From NCBI GenBank assembly GCA_016025055.1, contig CP065590.1, positions 248,001 to 312,000 on the forward strand: a stretch of 64,000 nucleotides of DNA. The letters run 5' to 3'. Within the stretch, counting starts at the first letter, position 1. Every line of letters starts with the position of its first letter. Source of the stretch: Chryseobacterium indologenes (GTDB lineage Bacteria > Bacteroidota > Bacteroidia > Flavobacteriales > Weeksellaceae). This document shows, piece after piece, positions 45,715 to 54,816 of the stretch. The notes beneath the pieces are model-generated. The model saw nothing but the letters and a program-made list of their open reading frames with translations, did no database searches and had not been told where the DNA came from. Made by a program: the position numbers and the translations under genes.

Positions 45715-48700
45715 ATGAGAAAAATAATAACCCCTATAGGAATCCTGTTGGCAACAGGTGTTGCAAAAGCCCAGCTTAGCCCGCTTCCTAATAACGAAAA
45801 CTATATACAAAGTAAAACCTATCTGGATTACAATGGTAATACTTCATCCAAATCATCCGAAACCGTTCAGTATTTTGACGGACTGGGAAGACCTAAACAG
45901 GTTGTCAATGTAAAAAGTTCACCTCTTGGAAAAGATGTAGTTACCCATATAGAGTATGATGGTTTTGGAAGACAGGTAAGAGAATATCTTCCCGTTCCTC
46001 AGCCAGGAACTCTGAATGGGGGCATTGTTCCCCTGTCTCTTGCTAATGCAACCCAGCCTGATATCTACGGACAGGAAAAAATATTTGCAGAAAAAATACT
46101 GGAAAACTCACCCCTCGACAGGGTTCAACAGCAGATTCAGGTAGGAAATGACTGGGCCGGCAAACCTGTCAAATTTAATTATGATGCCATTACTGTAGCA
46201 GATGGAGTAAGAAAGTTTGTGGCTACCACCAATATGGTAAACGGTACCCTTCAATCTGTACTTTCTGAAGACTGGCTATATAGAGACAAAGAATTGTATA
46301 AAAATACCATTACGGATGAGGACGGTAACAAAACCACAGAATTTAAAAATGGTAAAGGAAAGACTGTGGTCGTGAGAAAAATTGTAAACGGCGAAAATGC
46401 AGATACCCACTACGTATATAACGAATATGATCAATTGGCCTTTGTATTACCTCCCTGGCCAGCATAAGAGGCGATATTGTAGCCAATACCGTAAAACACG
46501 ATGAATTGTGCTACCAGTACCGCTACGACGGAAAAAATCGCTTGATCGAAAAAAAGCTTCCGGGTAAAGACTGGGAATATATGGTGTATGATAAAGCTGA
46601 CCGGTTGATTCTCACCCAGGATGTGAACTTACGTAATCAGGGCCAATGGTTATTCACCAAATATGATCAGTTTGGACGCATTGCCTATACCGGAATCATG
46701 CCCGGATCGACCCGTGCAGCCATGCAAGACCAGATCGGAAATCAGGTTATTACTGAAACGCAAACCAGCATTGGTTTTTCAAAAAGTGGAACAATTGCCT
46801 ATTACACTAATGCTTTTCTCAGTAATTTGACCACACTTTTGAGCATCAATTATTACGATGCGTATCCCAGAGACAGCAGGAAATTTCCTCCGGCAAAAAT
46901 CTTGGATCAATTCGTTATCAATGCTGATGGAGCCTCCAACAGTGGTATTTCAACACTGGGTTTACCCACCGCATCTTATGTAAAAAACATTGAAGATGAT
47001 AAATGGACCATGAATTATATGTACTATGATACCAAAGGCAGGGTAATAGGAACTTACTCCTTCAATCATTTGGGAGGCTATACCCAAACAGAATCCAAAC
47101 TCGATTTTGCAGGACTAGTTCAAAATTCAGAAATAAAGCATCTGCGAAAGCCCGATGAAGCTGAGGTAAATATAAAAGAACGTTTTGAGTATGATTCCCA
47201 AAACAGGTTATTAAAACATTATCACCAGGTAGACTTCTGGCCTGAGCAGTTATTGGCAGATAATACCTACAATGAATTATCACAGCTTAAAAATAAAAAA
47301 GTAGGAAATAATCTGCAAAATATTGATTACGCCTACAATATCAGGGGATGGCTTACTGATATCAACAAAGGTCAGATGTCAGTTCCTGATTTGGGAGGAA
47401 AATTATTTTCTTATGCCATAAAATACACCCAGAAAAATGGCATTACCAACCCCGATCCCGTTCTGTTTGCGGGAAAAGATGTACAGCCAAAATACAATGG
47501 GAATATTGCAGAAGTAGATTGGAGAACAGTGGAATCTATTGGAGCCAATCCTCCTCTGGAACCTAAAAGATATGGATATGCTTATGATGGACTGAACCGA
47601 TTAACAGCAGGTTATTATCAAAATCCAAATAATCCCGGAAGTAAGGAGAATACGGAATCATTAAGCTATGATCTCAATGGTAATATTACCGGTCTTTACA
47701 GAACCGGCGTTACTGATAATAGTAATACACCTACCGTAATAGATAATTTAACCTATACTTATACAGGTAATCAGGCCATCCAAATCAAAGACAATAGTAA
47801 CAATAAAACAGGATATGAAGGGATTTCAGGCTTTCCTATAGAATACGATCTTAATGGAAATATGAAAAGTATGATGGATAAGGAAATTACAGCGATTAAT
47901 TATAATTACCTCAGCCTTCCAAATATGGTACAAATCGGCTTTGATCCTATAACCACATCCATTAAAACAAATTATCGTGCTGATGGCCTTAAACTAAGAA
48001 AAGAAAATACACGGACTTCGATAGGTTTTGGCGGCACAACCTGGACAAAAGAAATTACCGATTATCTTGATGGATTTCAGTATCTGAACAAAACATCGTC
48101 AGGAGGCAATGAGGAAATGTTCTCGTCCGTTCCGCAGGAAACCCGGTATGCATTGGAGCAACAGGCATTTAGTCTCAATGATAAGGTGGTGGCTCCGGAC
48201 CCTGGTACCGGGAACGGGGGAATTATCAAAAACCCACACCATCCTGAGCTTCAGTTTTTTCCAACAGCAGAAGGATTTTATGATTATCAGAAAAAAATGT
48301 ATATTTATCAGTATAAAGATCATTTGGGAAATGTAAGAATAAGCTATGGCAGAAGTAACGACACCGGGCTCCTTGAGATCACCGATGTGAATGACTATTA
48401 CCCTTTTGGAATGAATCATCTGAAATCGGGAAATGCTTTCTTTGGAGCGGGTACTTATAAGAATTATAAGTATCAAGGACAAGAACTGCAAGAGACAGGG
48501 TGGTATAGTTTTAAGTGGCGAAATTACATGCCAGATACAGGAAGATTTTTTAATATAGATCCACTTTCTGAAAAGTATGCTTTTCAATCTCATTATAATT
48601 TTTCTGAGAATAGAGTTATTGATGCAAGAGAGCTTGAGGGGCTGGAAGCTAAGTTAATAAATGAAAATACAATTGAGTGGAGAGTTAAAATAAGCAATAA

Positions 48701-49184
48701 CTTAGGAAGAGAATATAGTAAAACATTACTAGATGACACTTCAAAAATATTAAGTCAAAATGGAATACAATATAATATAGTTGAAGATTCTAGTTCACCT
48801 TTTACTCTTAATTTATCTCTCCCAAAATTAAATATAAAAACCTTAACTTTTACTACCGGAACATCAGCAATGGATGGAAATACTTATGATGGAGAAGTCA
48901 CATCACAAGATACTCCTCGAACTGTAGCCCATGAACTAGGCCATAAGGCAGGACTAAACCACATATTTGAAAATAGTAGCAAAGTTCCTAATACAAAAGA
49001 GAATATGGACAACCTGATGAATTCAGATTCGAAAGATCAAGTCACTGAATTAAGAAATTCCGAAGGTACTAAGCTTAAGGATGTACAATCTCAAGATATG
49101 AAAACGCACATAAAAATTAAATATGAAAATAAAGAGAGAGAAGTAAAACAAAATTTAAATAATAAAAAGAATAATACAGAATGA
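45715..49184 (+). CDS. DUF6443/Rhs core protein with C-terminal zincin toxin tip, frameshifted
   Basis: Second half of the split Rhs toxin. Signal peptide, then a DUF6443-type start (QYFDGLGRPKQVVNVKSSP), YD repeats, the Rhs core ending (YKDHLGNVRISYGRSNDTG, NDYYPFGM, RFFNIDPLSEKYAFQSHYNF), and after ARELEGLE a different, AT-rich C-terminal domain of about 175 residues. This tip carries VAHELGHKAGLNHIF, a HExGHxxGLxH zinc-metallopeptidase signature. The frame breaks at C3 (46453-46455); a fourth C gives 1156 residues. The overlap of its stop with the next gene (ATGA) is a toxin-immunity hallmark. Toxin activity is inferred. Confidence 0.85.
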
Positions 49185-49638
49185 AAATCCATATATTTTT
49201 AATAACAATGTTTTGTTTACTATCATTTAATATTTCTTGCCAAACGAAAAAAATATTTTATACAAAATATGAAGATCTTCCTTATAAAAAGCAAGAAATG
49301 GTAAAAACATATTTAGACCCAGTTAAAGAAACGTATCCAAAAAACGATAATGAAATAGGATTAATGCTTGGGTATAATTGTTTTTTAGGGCAGACAGTAA
49401 CTATCAATAATAAGATAAAAAAGAATTTCAAGAAAAAAATGACAATCAGGATTATGGGATAATGATGATTAATCTTGAAAAAAGAAACAAGAATATTAAA
49501 TTAAAATTTTCTGATGGAAAGAAAATTACTATTAAGCCAAAAGAAGGATATGATTACATTTTTTTATGTTATTACAAAAATTTTAATCAATGGAGTATTG
49601 AATATTATAATTATCCACACCTTCATCCATCAGAATAA
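49181..49638 (+). CDS. Candidate immunity lipoprotein for the zincin tip, frameshifted
   Basis: Starts in the ATGA overlap with the toxin gene. A lipobox at about residue 20 (FNISC) suggests outer- or inner-membrane anchoring. The frame from 49181 stops at 49462, but an A7 run at 49433-49439, when read as A8, continues into NDNQDYGIMMINLEKRNKN and ends HLHPSE at 49638, about 152 residues. A zinc-peptidase toxin acting in the periplasm would need such a lipid-anchored immunity partner. No family recognised; AT-rich like the tip, unlike the Rhs body. Confidence 0.7.
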
Positions 49639-49699
49639 TCACTAGTTCCATATTTATCCATGTTAGCGATAAAGTACTATTCTTGCCAAGTTTAGAAAT

Positions 49700-49731
49700 A
49701 AACAGGTTGCTTTTCAAAGCCGCCTGTTTTT
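49700..49731 (+). terminator. Terminator between immunity gene 1 and the orphan cassette
   Basis: AAACAGGTTGC pairs with GCCGCCTGTTT (one mismatch, one wobble) and is followed by TTTT. It isolates the orphan Rhs cassette from the main operon's transcript. Confidence 0.65.
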
Positions 49732-49756
49732 GTAAAATAAGTATTTTTACAACTGT

Positions 49757-50770
49757 ATGGATCTTCTGGGAAATGTACGTTTAAATTATATGAACAGCGG
49801 ATCCGGACTAGAGATCATTGAGGAAAGTAATTATTATCCGTTTGGGTTGAAGCATGAAGGGTATAATACTTCGGTTGGAAATGCTGCGTATCAGTATAAG
49901 TACAACGGTAAGGAGCTTCAGGAGACCGGAATGTATGATTATGGTGCGAGAATGTATATGCCTGACTTAGGAAGATGGGGAGTGGTGGATCCACTAGCGG
50001 AAACTTCCAGACGTTGGAGTCCTTATACTTACGCTTTTAATAATCCTTTGAGGTTTATTGACCCAGATGGAATGCAGGCAGAAGATAAGATTAAGATCTT
50101 TAACAATGGTAACATAGAAAGAACAAAAGACAATAATGCCTATGATACTATTACCAACGAAGATGAGTCTAAGTCTATCCAGATTGCCCGTACAAATGTG
50201 ACAAAAGATAATCCAACAGGTGATTCACAGATAGGGAATATGAAATCATTAGCTTTTGATTTGCCAGAAAGTGATGGGATGGAAGGTAGCGCAAGTTCAA
50301 CATACAGCTATTTGCAAATACAGAACTATGATGTAGCAACTCAGTTCTTTGAATTTGCAGCAGAAAACACAAAAGTGGAATTTTCTCAAGATACATTTAA
50401 TTTTAGTGATGGATACAGTACAAGCATTATAAGTACTAACCATTCTGTTAATCAAAGTGTAAATGCAGGTGCTATGTTGGGAGCATATAGTTTTGGAGGA
50501 CATATTATACAAGATGGAACCCATTTTGAAAATGTACACTCCCATCCGCCCGGTGCAAACGTGGGTCCATCGGGTTGGAATGATAGGTTTATAAATAATG
50601 TTCCAATAATGACTTATGGTTTAAAGCAAGGAGATGCAAACTTTAGAAGTAATAACCCTCAAATTACAAATACGTATCAATATGGTACTTGGAAATGGCC
50701 AACGCCAGGGAAAGGGTATTTTAAATATGACTCAAAAAATGCAACATTTATTGGAGGTAAAAAGAATTAA
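49757..50770 (+). CDS. Orphan Rhs tip with JAB-like toxin domain
   Basis: A 337-residue piece that begins inside the Rhs core (LGNVRLNYMNSGSG, NYYPFGLKHEGYN, LGRWGVVDPLAETSRRWSPY, FIDPDGMQAED) and has no secretion signal or shell. Its C-terminal domain (about residues 120-337) contains ENVHSHPPGANVGPSGWND, close to the JAMM/JAB metal signature H-x-H-x7-S-x2-D (here spacings of 8 and 3), a design used by Toxin-JAB1 in polymorphic toxins. The Rhs part is of a different lineage from the main gene's core. It behaves as a silent replacement tip. An immunity gene follows directly. Confidence 0.8.
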   Translation: MDLLGNVRLNYMNSGSGLEIIEESNYYPFGLKHEGYNTSVGNAAYQYKYNGKELQETGMYDYGARMYMPDLGRWGVVDPLAETSRRWSPYTYAFNNPLRFIDPDGMQAEDKIKIFNNGNIERTKDNNAYDTITNEDESKSIQIARTNVTKDNPTGDSQIGNMKSLAFDLPESDGMEGSASSTYSYLQIQNYDVATQFFEFAAENTKVEFSQDTFNFSDGYSTSIISTNHSVNQSVNAGAMLGAYSFGGHIIQDGTHFENVHSHPPGANVGPSGWNDRFINNVPIMTYGLKQGDANFRSNNPQITNTYQYGTWKWPTPGKGYFKYDSKNATFIGGKKN

Positions 50771-50772
50771 AA

Positions 50773-51294
50773 ATGAGAAAGAATATATATTGTTTACTAA
50801 TCTTCTTTGTTTTAATAATTAGTTGTAGTACAGCTGTTTTCAATAAAGAGGATAATACAGCGAGAAACATTGTTACTGGCTATATAGAATTTAGAAATCA
50901 ACAAAAGGTAATAAATCCAAAAACGAATATCATCATTATCGGTGCTCAAAGTGATAATGCTAAAAATGGAAATTACTGGATTGATTTGTGTTTTGTAAAT
51001 CCAGCATTATTAATGGATTTTAAATATTCTAAAGTGTATGAAGTCAATGGATATAAATTAATTATTAGTGAAGATTTAGATAAGTCTTATTTGTTAGAAA
51101 AAACATTTAAAGAGATTCCTTATGAAAATCTTAATTTAGCTAAAATGGCTATTACATATAACACAACAAACTGGCATATTACGTTAAATAGTAAAAACGA
51201 AGTTGTTGAAATTTTACCCCAAGAAAAATCAAAAGAAATTAAAAATATTTTGGAAAAGAAAGGAGTGAAATTTTCAAAGAATTATACAGATTAG
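50773..51294 (+). CDS. Candidate immunity lipoprotein for the JAB-like tip
   Basis: 173 residues; starts 2 bases after the orphan tip stop. Signal with lipobox Cys (LIISC, about residue 19), then an alpha/beta sequence with no motif I recognise (IIIIGAQSDNAKNGNYWIDL, a KSYLLEKTFKEIPYENLNL helix). Its low GC and pairing match the toxin next to it. It shares no visible sequence with the first immunity candidate, as expected for tip-specific partners. Confidence 0.65.
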   Translation: MRKNIYCLLIFFVLIISCSTAVFNKEDNTARNIVTGYIEFRNQQKVINPKTNIIIIGAQSDNAKNGNYWIDLCFVNPALLMDFKYSKVYEVNGYKLIISEDLDKSYLLEKTFKEIPYENLNLAKMAITYNTTNWHITLNSKNEVVEILPQEKSKEIKNILEKKGVKFSKNYTD

Positions 51295-51312
51295 TCTTCA
51301 CTTAAAATATAG

Positions 51313-51336
51313 AACCACTGCGAAAGCAGTGGTTTT
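51313..51336 (+). terminator. Terminator after immunity gene 2
   Basis: Perfect stem AACCACTGC (51313-51321) and GCAGTGGTT (51326-51334), GAAA tetraloop, followed by TT. A strong hairpin with a stable tetraloop. Confidence 0.75.
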
Positions 51337-51339
51337 GTA

Positions 51340-51370
51340 TTGTTCTGTTTTCAAATACAAAACAGAACAA
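51340..51370. repeat. 12-base hairpin beside the decayed cassette
   Basis: Stem TTGTTCTGTTTT (51340-51351) and AAAACAGAACAA (51359-51370) with a 7-base loop. It stands between the second terminator and the decayed Rhs cassette; it may have been the latter's boundary. Confidence 0.45.
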
Positions 51371-51384
51371 AAGAAATAAATCTT

Positions 51385-51670
51385 TGGGATAGTATTTAGA
51401 GCTAGAATAAAAGGGCTGAATGGGTTGCAGATCTTCTGGCAGAAACATCAAGAAAATGGAATCCTTATGTTTATTTATAAGAACCCATTACTATTTATAG
51501 CCCCCGATGGAGATGCAAGGACTGCAAGTGAAAGATAAAATGAAGATCATGAATAGTGGTAAAATAGAGAACAAAAGATAACAATCCTTACGATACCATT
51601 ACTAATAAAGATGAATCTAAATCTATTCAAATTGCCTGTAATAATGTGACAAAAGAATCCTGAAGATAAC
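51385..51670 (+). pseudogene. Decayed third Rhs tip cassette
   Basis: Sequence homologous to 49970-50210 of the orphan tip but riddled with stops and shifts. Reading across frames gives ADLLAETSRKWNPYVY, PLLFIAPDGD, KIENK-like and NVTKES remnants in the same order as the tip's DPLAETSRRWSPY, RFIDPDG, IFNNGNIERTKDNN and NVTKDNP. No toxin domain or immunity gene remains. It is a clear fossil of an earlier tip. Confidence 0.7.
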
Positions 51671-51700
51671 CACCCCACTTTTGCCCAACATATAAATAAA

Positions 51701-51722
51701 CCTTCGCTATCGCGGAGGTTTT
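51701..51722 (-). terminator. Terminator of the small 51.7 kb gene
   Basis: CCTTCGC (51701-51707) and GCGGAGG (51712-51718) with a 4-base loop and AT arms; on the leftward strand it is followed by TTTATTTA. It lies just after the 53-codon gene's stop. Confidence 0.6.
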
Positions 51723-51724
51723 AT

Positions 51725-51886
51725 TTATTCTTCATTTTTCGGTTTAAAATTTCTTCCTACACCTTGCCGAAGAAAGGTGATTTTTCCTTGTACTTTCTTT
51801 GCTTTTTCAAGAATTTCCAGCGCTTTTGTTCTCTCGTTAATTTTGCCAGCATGTGTTATATTATCCTGACGTTCAATTTTTTTCAT
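51725..51886 (-). CDS. Small basic hypothetical protein (53 aa)
   Basis: MKKIERQDNITHAGKINERT followed by a Lys-rich amphipathic helix (KALEILEKAKKVQGKI) and an Arg/Lys tail. Frame is coherent, it has a terminator just beyond its stop and it is read away from the Rhs locus. No family known to me. It might be a small nucleic-acid-binding protein or simply spurious; the basic helix argues for the former. Confidence 0.4.
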   Translation of the reverse strand: MKKIERQDNITHAGKINERTKALEILEKAKKVQGKITFLRQGVGRNFKPKNEE

Positions 51887-52191
51887 GCTTTAATATAGTG
51901 AATTTATTTGAGAAAAACAATTTTTTCACCTAAGCATTGTTTTTAATAATTTCTTAGTATTGATCATTTTCTACTCTCAATACGATAAACACTGGAAATG
52001 TGTAGTTTTATCTCATTAGTAAAATAAATAGACAATACAAAAGAAATTTAGCCAATGATCAGCCCTGCAAATAATCCACCGTATAATTGATCTCTGAAAA
52101 TAATCTACGTACATATCCGTGACTGATACTACACAAATATTGTATACAAGACTTAGTAAATACCAAAAACCAGCATTATTGCAGAAACAAA
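51887..52191. other. AT-rich spacer
   Basis: About 300 bases without a convincing gene or regulatory feature. Confidence 0.4.
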
Positions 52192-52217
52192 AAACCATTG
52201 CAATCGCAATGGTTTTT
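52192..52217 (-). terminator. Terminator of the SRPBCC gene
   Basis: Stem AAACCATTGC (52192-52201) and GCAATGGTTT (52206-52215), loop AATC, followed on the leftward strand by TTTTTG. Confidence 0.8.
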
Positions 52218-52218
52218 A

Positions 52219-52608
52219 TTATTTATAAACTTCGATCTTGTCGGTCAAAGTGTTGATAAAATTCTGGAGTGGCTTTTCTACCATCATTTTGATGAATGGG
52301 TTAAACTTCCCTTCAAACAACATCTGAACTTCAGTCTGGTTTTCATTGATAGGGTTTAAAGTGGCTGTTAACGAAAAATCTAAACTTGAACTTGCAGATC
52401 TTAAAACAGCTTTCTGATCATCTACCTCATCAATTTTCAGAGCAATTTCCGGCATTCCCTGTAATCCGAATTTAAAACCGTTATCTCTTGTTTCAAATTT
52501 CTGAAGACCGTCCGGCATAAATTCCTTGTAATTTTCAGGTGACTTCAGCAATTCTGAAAGTTCTTTAGATGATTTATTGACAATAATTTTTCGTCCTTCT
52601 AAATTCAT
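52219..52608 (-). CDS. SRPBCC family protein
   Basis: A 129-residue START/Bet v1-like protein. Features: MNLEGRKIIVNKSSKELSELL (first strand and helices), a curved sheet (FSLTATLNPINENQTEVQML) and a long C-terminal helix (MMVEKPLQNFINTLTDKIEVYK). Such proteins bind hydrophobic ligands or act as lipid carriers; no ligand is deducible. In flavobacteria it commonly lies beside a Nudix gene and pyrE, as here with the divergent Nudix gene 36 bases away. Confidence 0.85.
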   Translation of the reverse strand: MNLEGRKIIVNKSSKELSELLKSPENYKEFMPDGLQKFETRDNGFKFGLQGMPEIALKIDEVDDQKAVLRSASSSLDFSLTATLNPINENQTEVQMLFEGKFNPFIKMMVEKPLQNFINTLTDKIEVYK

Positions 52609-52644
52609 TTTTTATTTTTGTATTTAAATTCTTAATTCTTACAA

Positions 52645-53253
52645 ATGTATAAAGTTTTTGTCAACGAAAAAAAATTATTGATATCTAAGCACGCCGAAGA
52701 ACTCGAAAAAAAGCTTGTGTATGAAAATTACACAACTTTAGAGATGGCCCTGGATCTCTTAGAAAATACTTCCGTGCAGGAACTTAATATTTTTGGAGAA
52801 AATATCGATGAAATATGGAGTGAATTTCAAAAGCTTTTCAGGATTATTGAGGCTGCAGGAGGCCTCGTCAATAACCCTAAGGGAGAAACGCTTTTCATCA
52901 AAAGATTAGGCAAATGGGACCTTCCGAAAGGCAAAATGGAAAAAGGAGAATCCAGGGAAGAATCTGCAGTACGTGAGATTGAAGAAGAAACCGGATTAAA
53001 AGAGGTGGAACTGGTAAAATTCATCAATACCACTTACCATATCTATATTGAAAGAAACGGTGAAAAGATCTTAAAATGCACCCATTGGTTTGAAATGAAT
53101 TTTGACGGTGAAGACACCTCAAAACCTCAGATAGAAGAAGGAATTACAGAAGTGGCCTGGAAAAATATTTCACAGATAGAAAACGAAGTTTTCCCAAGCA
53201 CCTTCAAAAATATTGAACTTATTGTTAAAGAATTCTGGGATTCAAAGAAATAG
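52645..53253 (+). CDS. NUDIX hydrolase
   Basis: A 202-residue protein that removes a nucleotide from nucleoside-diphosphate-linked substrates. The full Nudix box is present near residues 97-119 (GESREESAVREIEEETG), with metal-binding Glu residues. N-terminal part (about 1-70) is an added helical domain. Substrate is not predictable. Divergent from the SRPBCC gene, convergent with murF. Confidence 0.93.
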   Translation: MYKVFVNEKKLLISKHAEELEKKLVYENYTTLEMALDLLENTSVQELNIFGENIDEIWSEFQKLFRIIEAAGGLVNNPKGETLFIKRLGKWDLPKGKMEKGESREESAVREIEEETGLKEVELVKFINTTYHIYIERNGEKILKCTHWFEMNFDGEDTSKPQIEEGITEVAWKNISQIENEVFPSTFKNIELIVKEFWDSKK

Positions 53254-53265
53254 TTTATTTAGGCC

Positions 53266-53387
53266 GGAAGCCGGAAGAATGGAGCTATAGGTAACACCGG
53301 AAATTTACTTCTGGTGATCAGCCAACGGTTTAAAAAGAGAAAACATTTGTAGTTCTCTTTTTCCGCTATTTCCCTTTTCCGGCTTCC
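53266..53387. repeat. Intergenic element bounded by GGAAGCCGGAA inverted ends
   Basis: GGAAGCCGGAAG (53266-53277) and TTTTCCGGCTTCC (53375-53387) share an 11-base perfect inverted repeat about 100 bases apart, mirroring the 1830-1943 element. Between them is the hairpin at 53332-53362. It separates convergent Nudix and murF genes. Confidence 0.45.
53332..53362. terminator. Bidirectional hairpin between Nudix and murF
   Basis: Perfect 10-base stem AAAAAGAGAA and TTCTCTTTTT with an 11-base loop. The T-rich right side suits the + strand and the A-rich left side suits the - strand, so it can end both convergent transcripts. Confidence 0.65.
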
Positions 53388-53398
53388 CGCCTCAAAGC

Positions 53399-54670
53399 CT
53401 ATATAAAATCAATTATTTTCTCTAAAGCGACACCTCTTGACCCCTTCAACAATATGTTTTCGGAAGAAATTTTATTTTGTTTCAGGTATTCTATCAGTTC
53501 TGCCGTACTGTCAAAAGAAAAACCCGAAGGATTAACGGCTTTAAAATGTTTTCCTACCGTAATGATTTGATCAAAACCAAGCTCCTGAGCCATGTTTAAG
53601 ATATTCTGATGCTCTTTTTCGCTTTCATCACCTAATTCCAGCATATCGCCGATTATAATCGTTTTACGCCCTTCAAAACTGATAAAATTATTCAGTGATG
53701 CCGCCATAGAGCTCGGGTTGGCATTATAGGTATCCAGAACCAATGTCCTGTTGTCTTTTTTCACCACCTGGGAACGCATATTGGTTGGTGTGTACTGCTC
53801 TACTGCGTGTTTGATTTTTTCAAAGCTGATGCCGAAATGAAGACCAAGACTTGCTGCCGCACAAAGATTGGTAAAATTATACTCCCCGGTCAGTTTTGAC
53901 ACAGCTTTTACTCCCTTATAGCTCATTCCCACAAAATGCTCTTCTGAAAAAGATTCATAATTGTAATCTGCTCCTTCCTTGCCAAAAGTGATTGTACTGG
54001 GATAATTTTCTGTCTTTTCGACCTGAATAGGATCGTTTTCATTAACAACGATGACTCTGCTGTTGTTTTTCAGGTAATCATACAGTTCAGATTTCCCCCT
54101 GATAACCCCTTCAAAACCTCCGAATCCCTCCAGATGCGCCTTTCCGAAATTGGTAATATACCCGAAATCAGGCTGTGCAATGGTGCAGAGAAGTTCTATT
54201 TCTTTCTGATGGTTGGCTCCCATTTCTATGACAGCCATTTCGTGCTCAGGTTTGATGGACAGGATTGTTAACGGAACTCCGATATGATTATTTAAATTTC
54301 CGAAAGTGTACTGGACATTAAATTTTTCCGAAAGAACGGCATGAATCAATTCTTTGGTCGTTGTCTTACCATTACTGCCTGTAAGTCCTATCACAGGAAT
54401 GGAAAGCTGATTTCTATGATGTATAGCCAGTTGCTGCAAAAACTCAAGAGTAGACGGAACATAGAAAATATTTTTCTCTTTATTTTCAAATTCAGGCAGT
54501 TCCACAATGGCAGCAAGCGCACCATCATCAATGGCTTTTTCTGCTAAAGTTGCGGCATTAAAGTTTTCGCCTGAAAAGGCAAAAAACAGATCACGCTTAG
54601 CTATTTTTCTGCTGTCGATTGTTACTTTATCAGCCTTTAAAAATAAAGGATAAAACTGTTCTATATTCAT
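53399..54670 (-). CDS. murF: UDP-MurNAc-tripeptide:D-Ala-D-Ala ligase MurF
   Basis: Adds D-Ala-D-Ala to the cell-wall precursor. 423 residues: N-terminal UDP-binding domain (VTIDSRKIAKRDLFFAFSGE), central ATP-binding domain with P-loop GLTGSNGKTTTKEL (about residues 98-111), VIEMGANHQKEI, and C-terminal ligase domain with DTYNANPSSMAASL and GDMLELGDESEKEH. Start set at MNIEQFYPLF (54670); the longer frame to 54718 is not conserved. Monocistronic. Confidence 0.95.
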   Translation of the reverse strand: MNIEQFYPLFLKADKVTIDSRKIAKRDLFFAFSGENFNAATLAEKAIDDGALAAIVELPEFENKEKNIFYVPSTLEFLQQLAIHHRNQLSIPVIGLTGSNGKTTTKELIHAVLSEKFNVQYTFGNLNNHIGVPLTILSIKPEHEMAVIEMGANHQKEIELLCTIAQPDFGYITNFGKAHLEGFGGFEGVIRGKSELYDYLKNNSRVIVVNENDPIQVEKTENYPSTITFGKEGADYNYESFSEEHFVGMSYKGVKAVSKLTGEYNFTNLCAAASLGLHFGISFEKIKHAVEQYTPTNMRSQVVKKDNRTLVLDTYNANPSSMAASLNNFISFEGRKTIIIGDMLELGDESEKEHQNILNMAQELGFDQIITVGKHFKAVNPSGFSFDSTAELIEYLKQNKISSENILLKGSRGVALEKIIDFI

Positions 54671-54761
54671 GTGGAAATATATATTATTTTTTTTAAAGAA
54701 ATCGAATGCAACCGCCAAATTTCAGGCTTTTCATTCAAGGGGATTTCACGATTCAAAAATA

Positions 54762-54796
54762 AAAAAAACCTTCCGGATTTCCGAAAGGTTTTTTTA
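54762..54796 (-). terminator. Terminator of gldJ
   Basis: ACCTTCCGGA and CCGAAAGGT arms with one mismatch around an ATTT loop, flanked by A8 and T7. It is 20 bases beyond the gldJ stop and also suits either strand. Confidence 0.75.
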
Positions 54797-54816
54797 TAAG
54801 TATTTTTTGATAAATA

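Noticed and set aside
49181..51294. Insertion sequence or integrase as the cause of tip exchange
   Set aside because: No transposase, integrase or terminal inverted repeat is visible; homologous recombination in Rhs sequence explains the layout.
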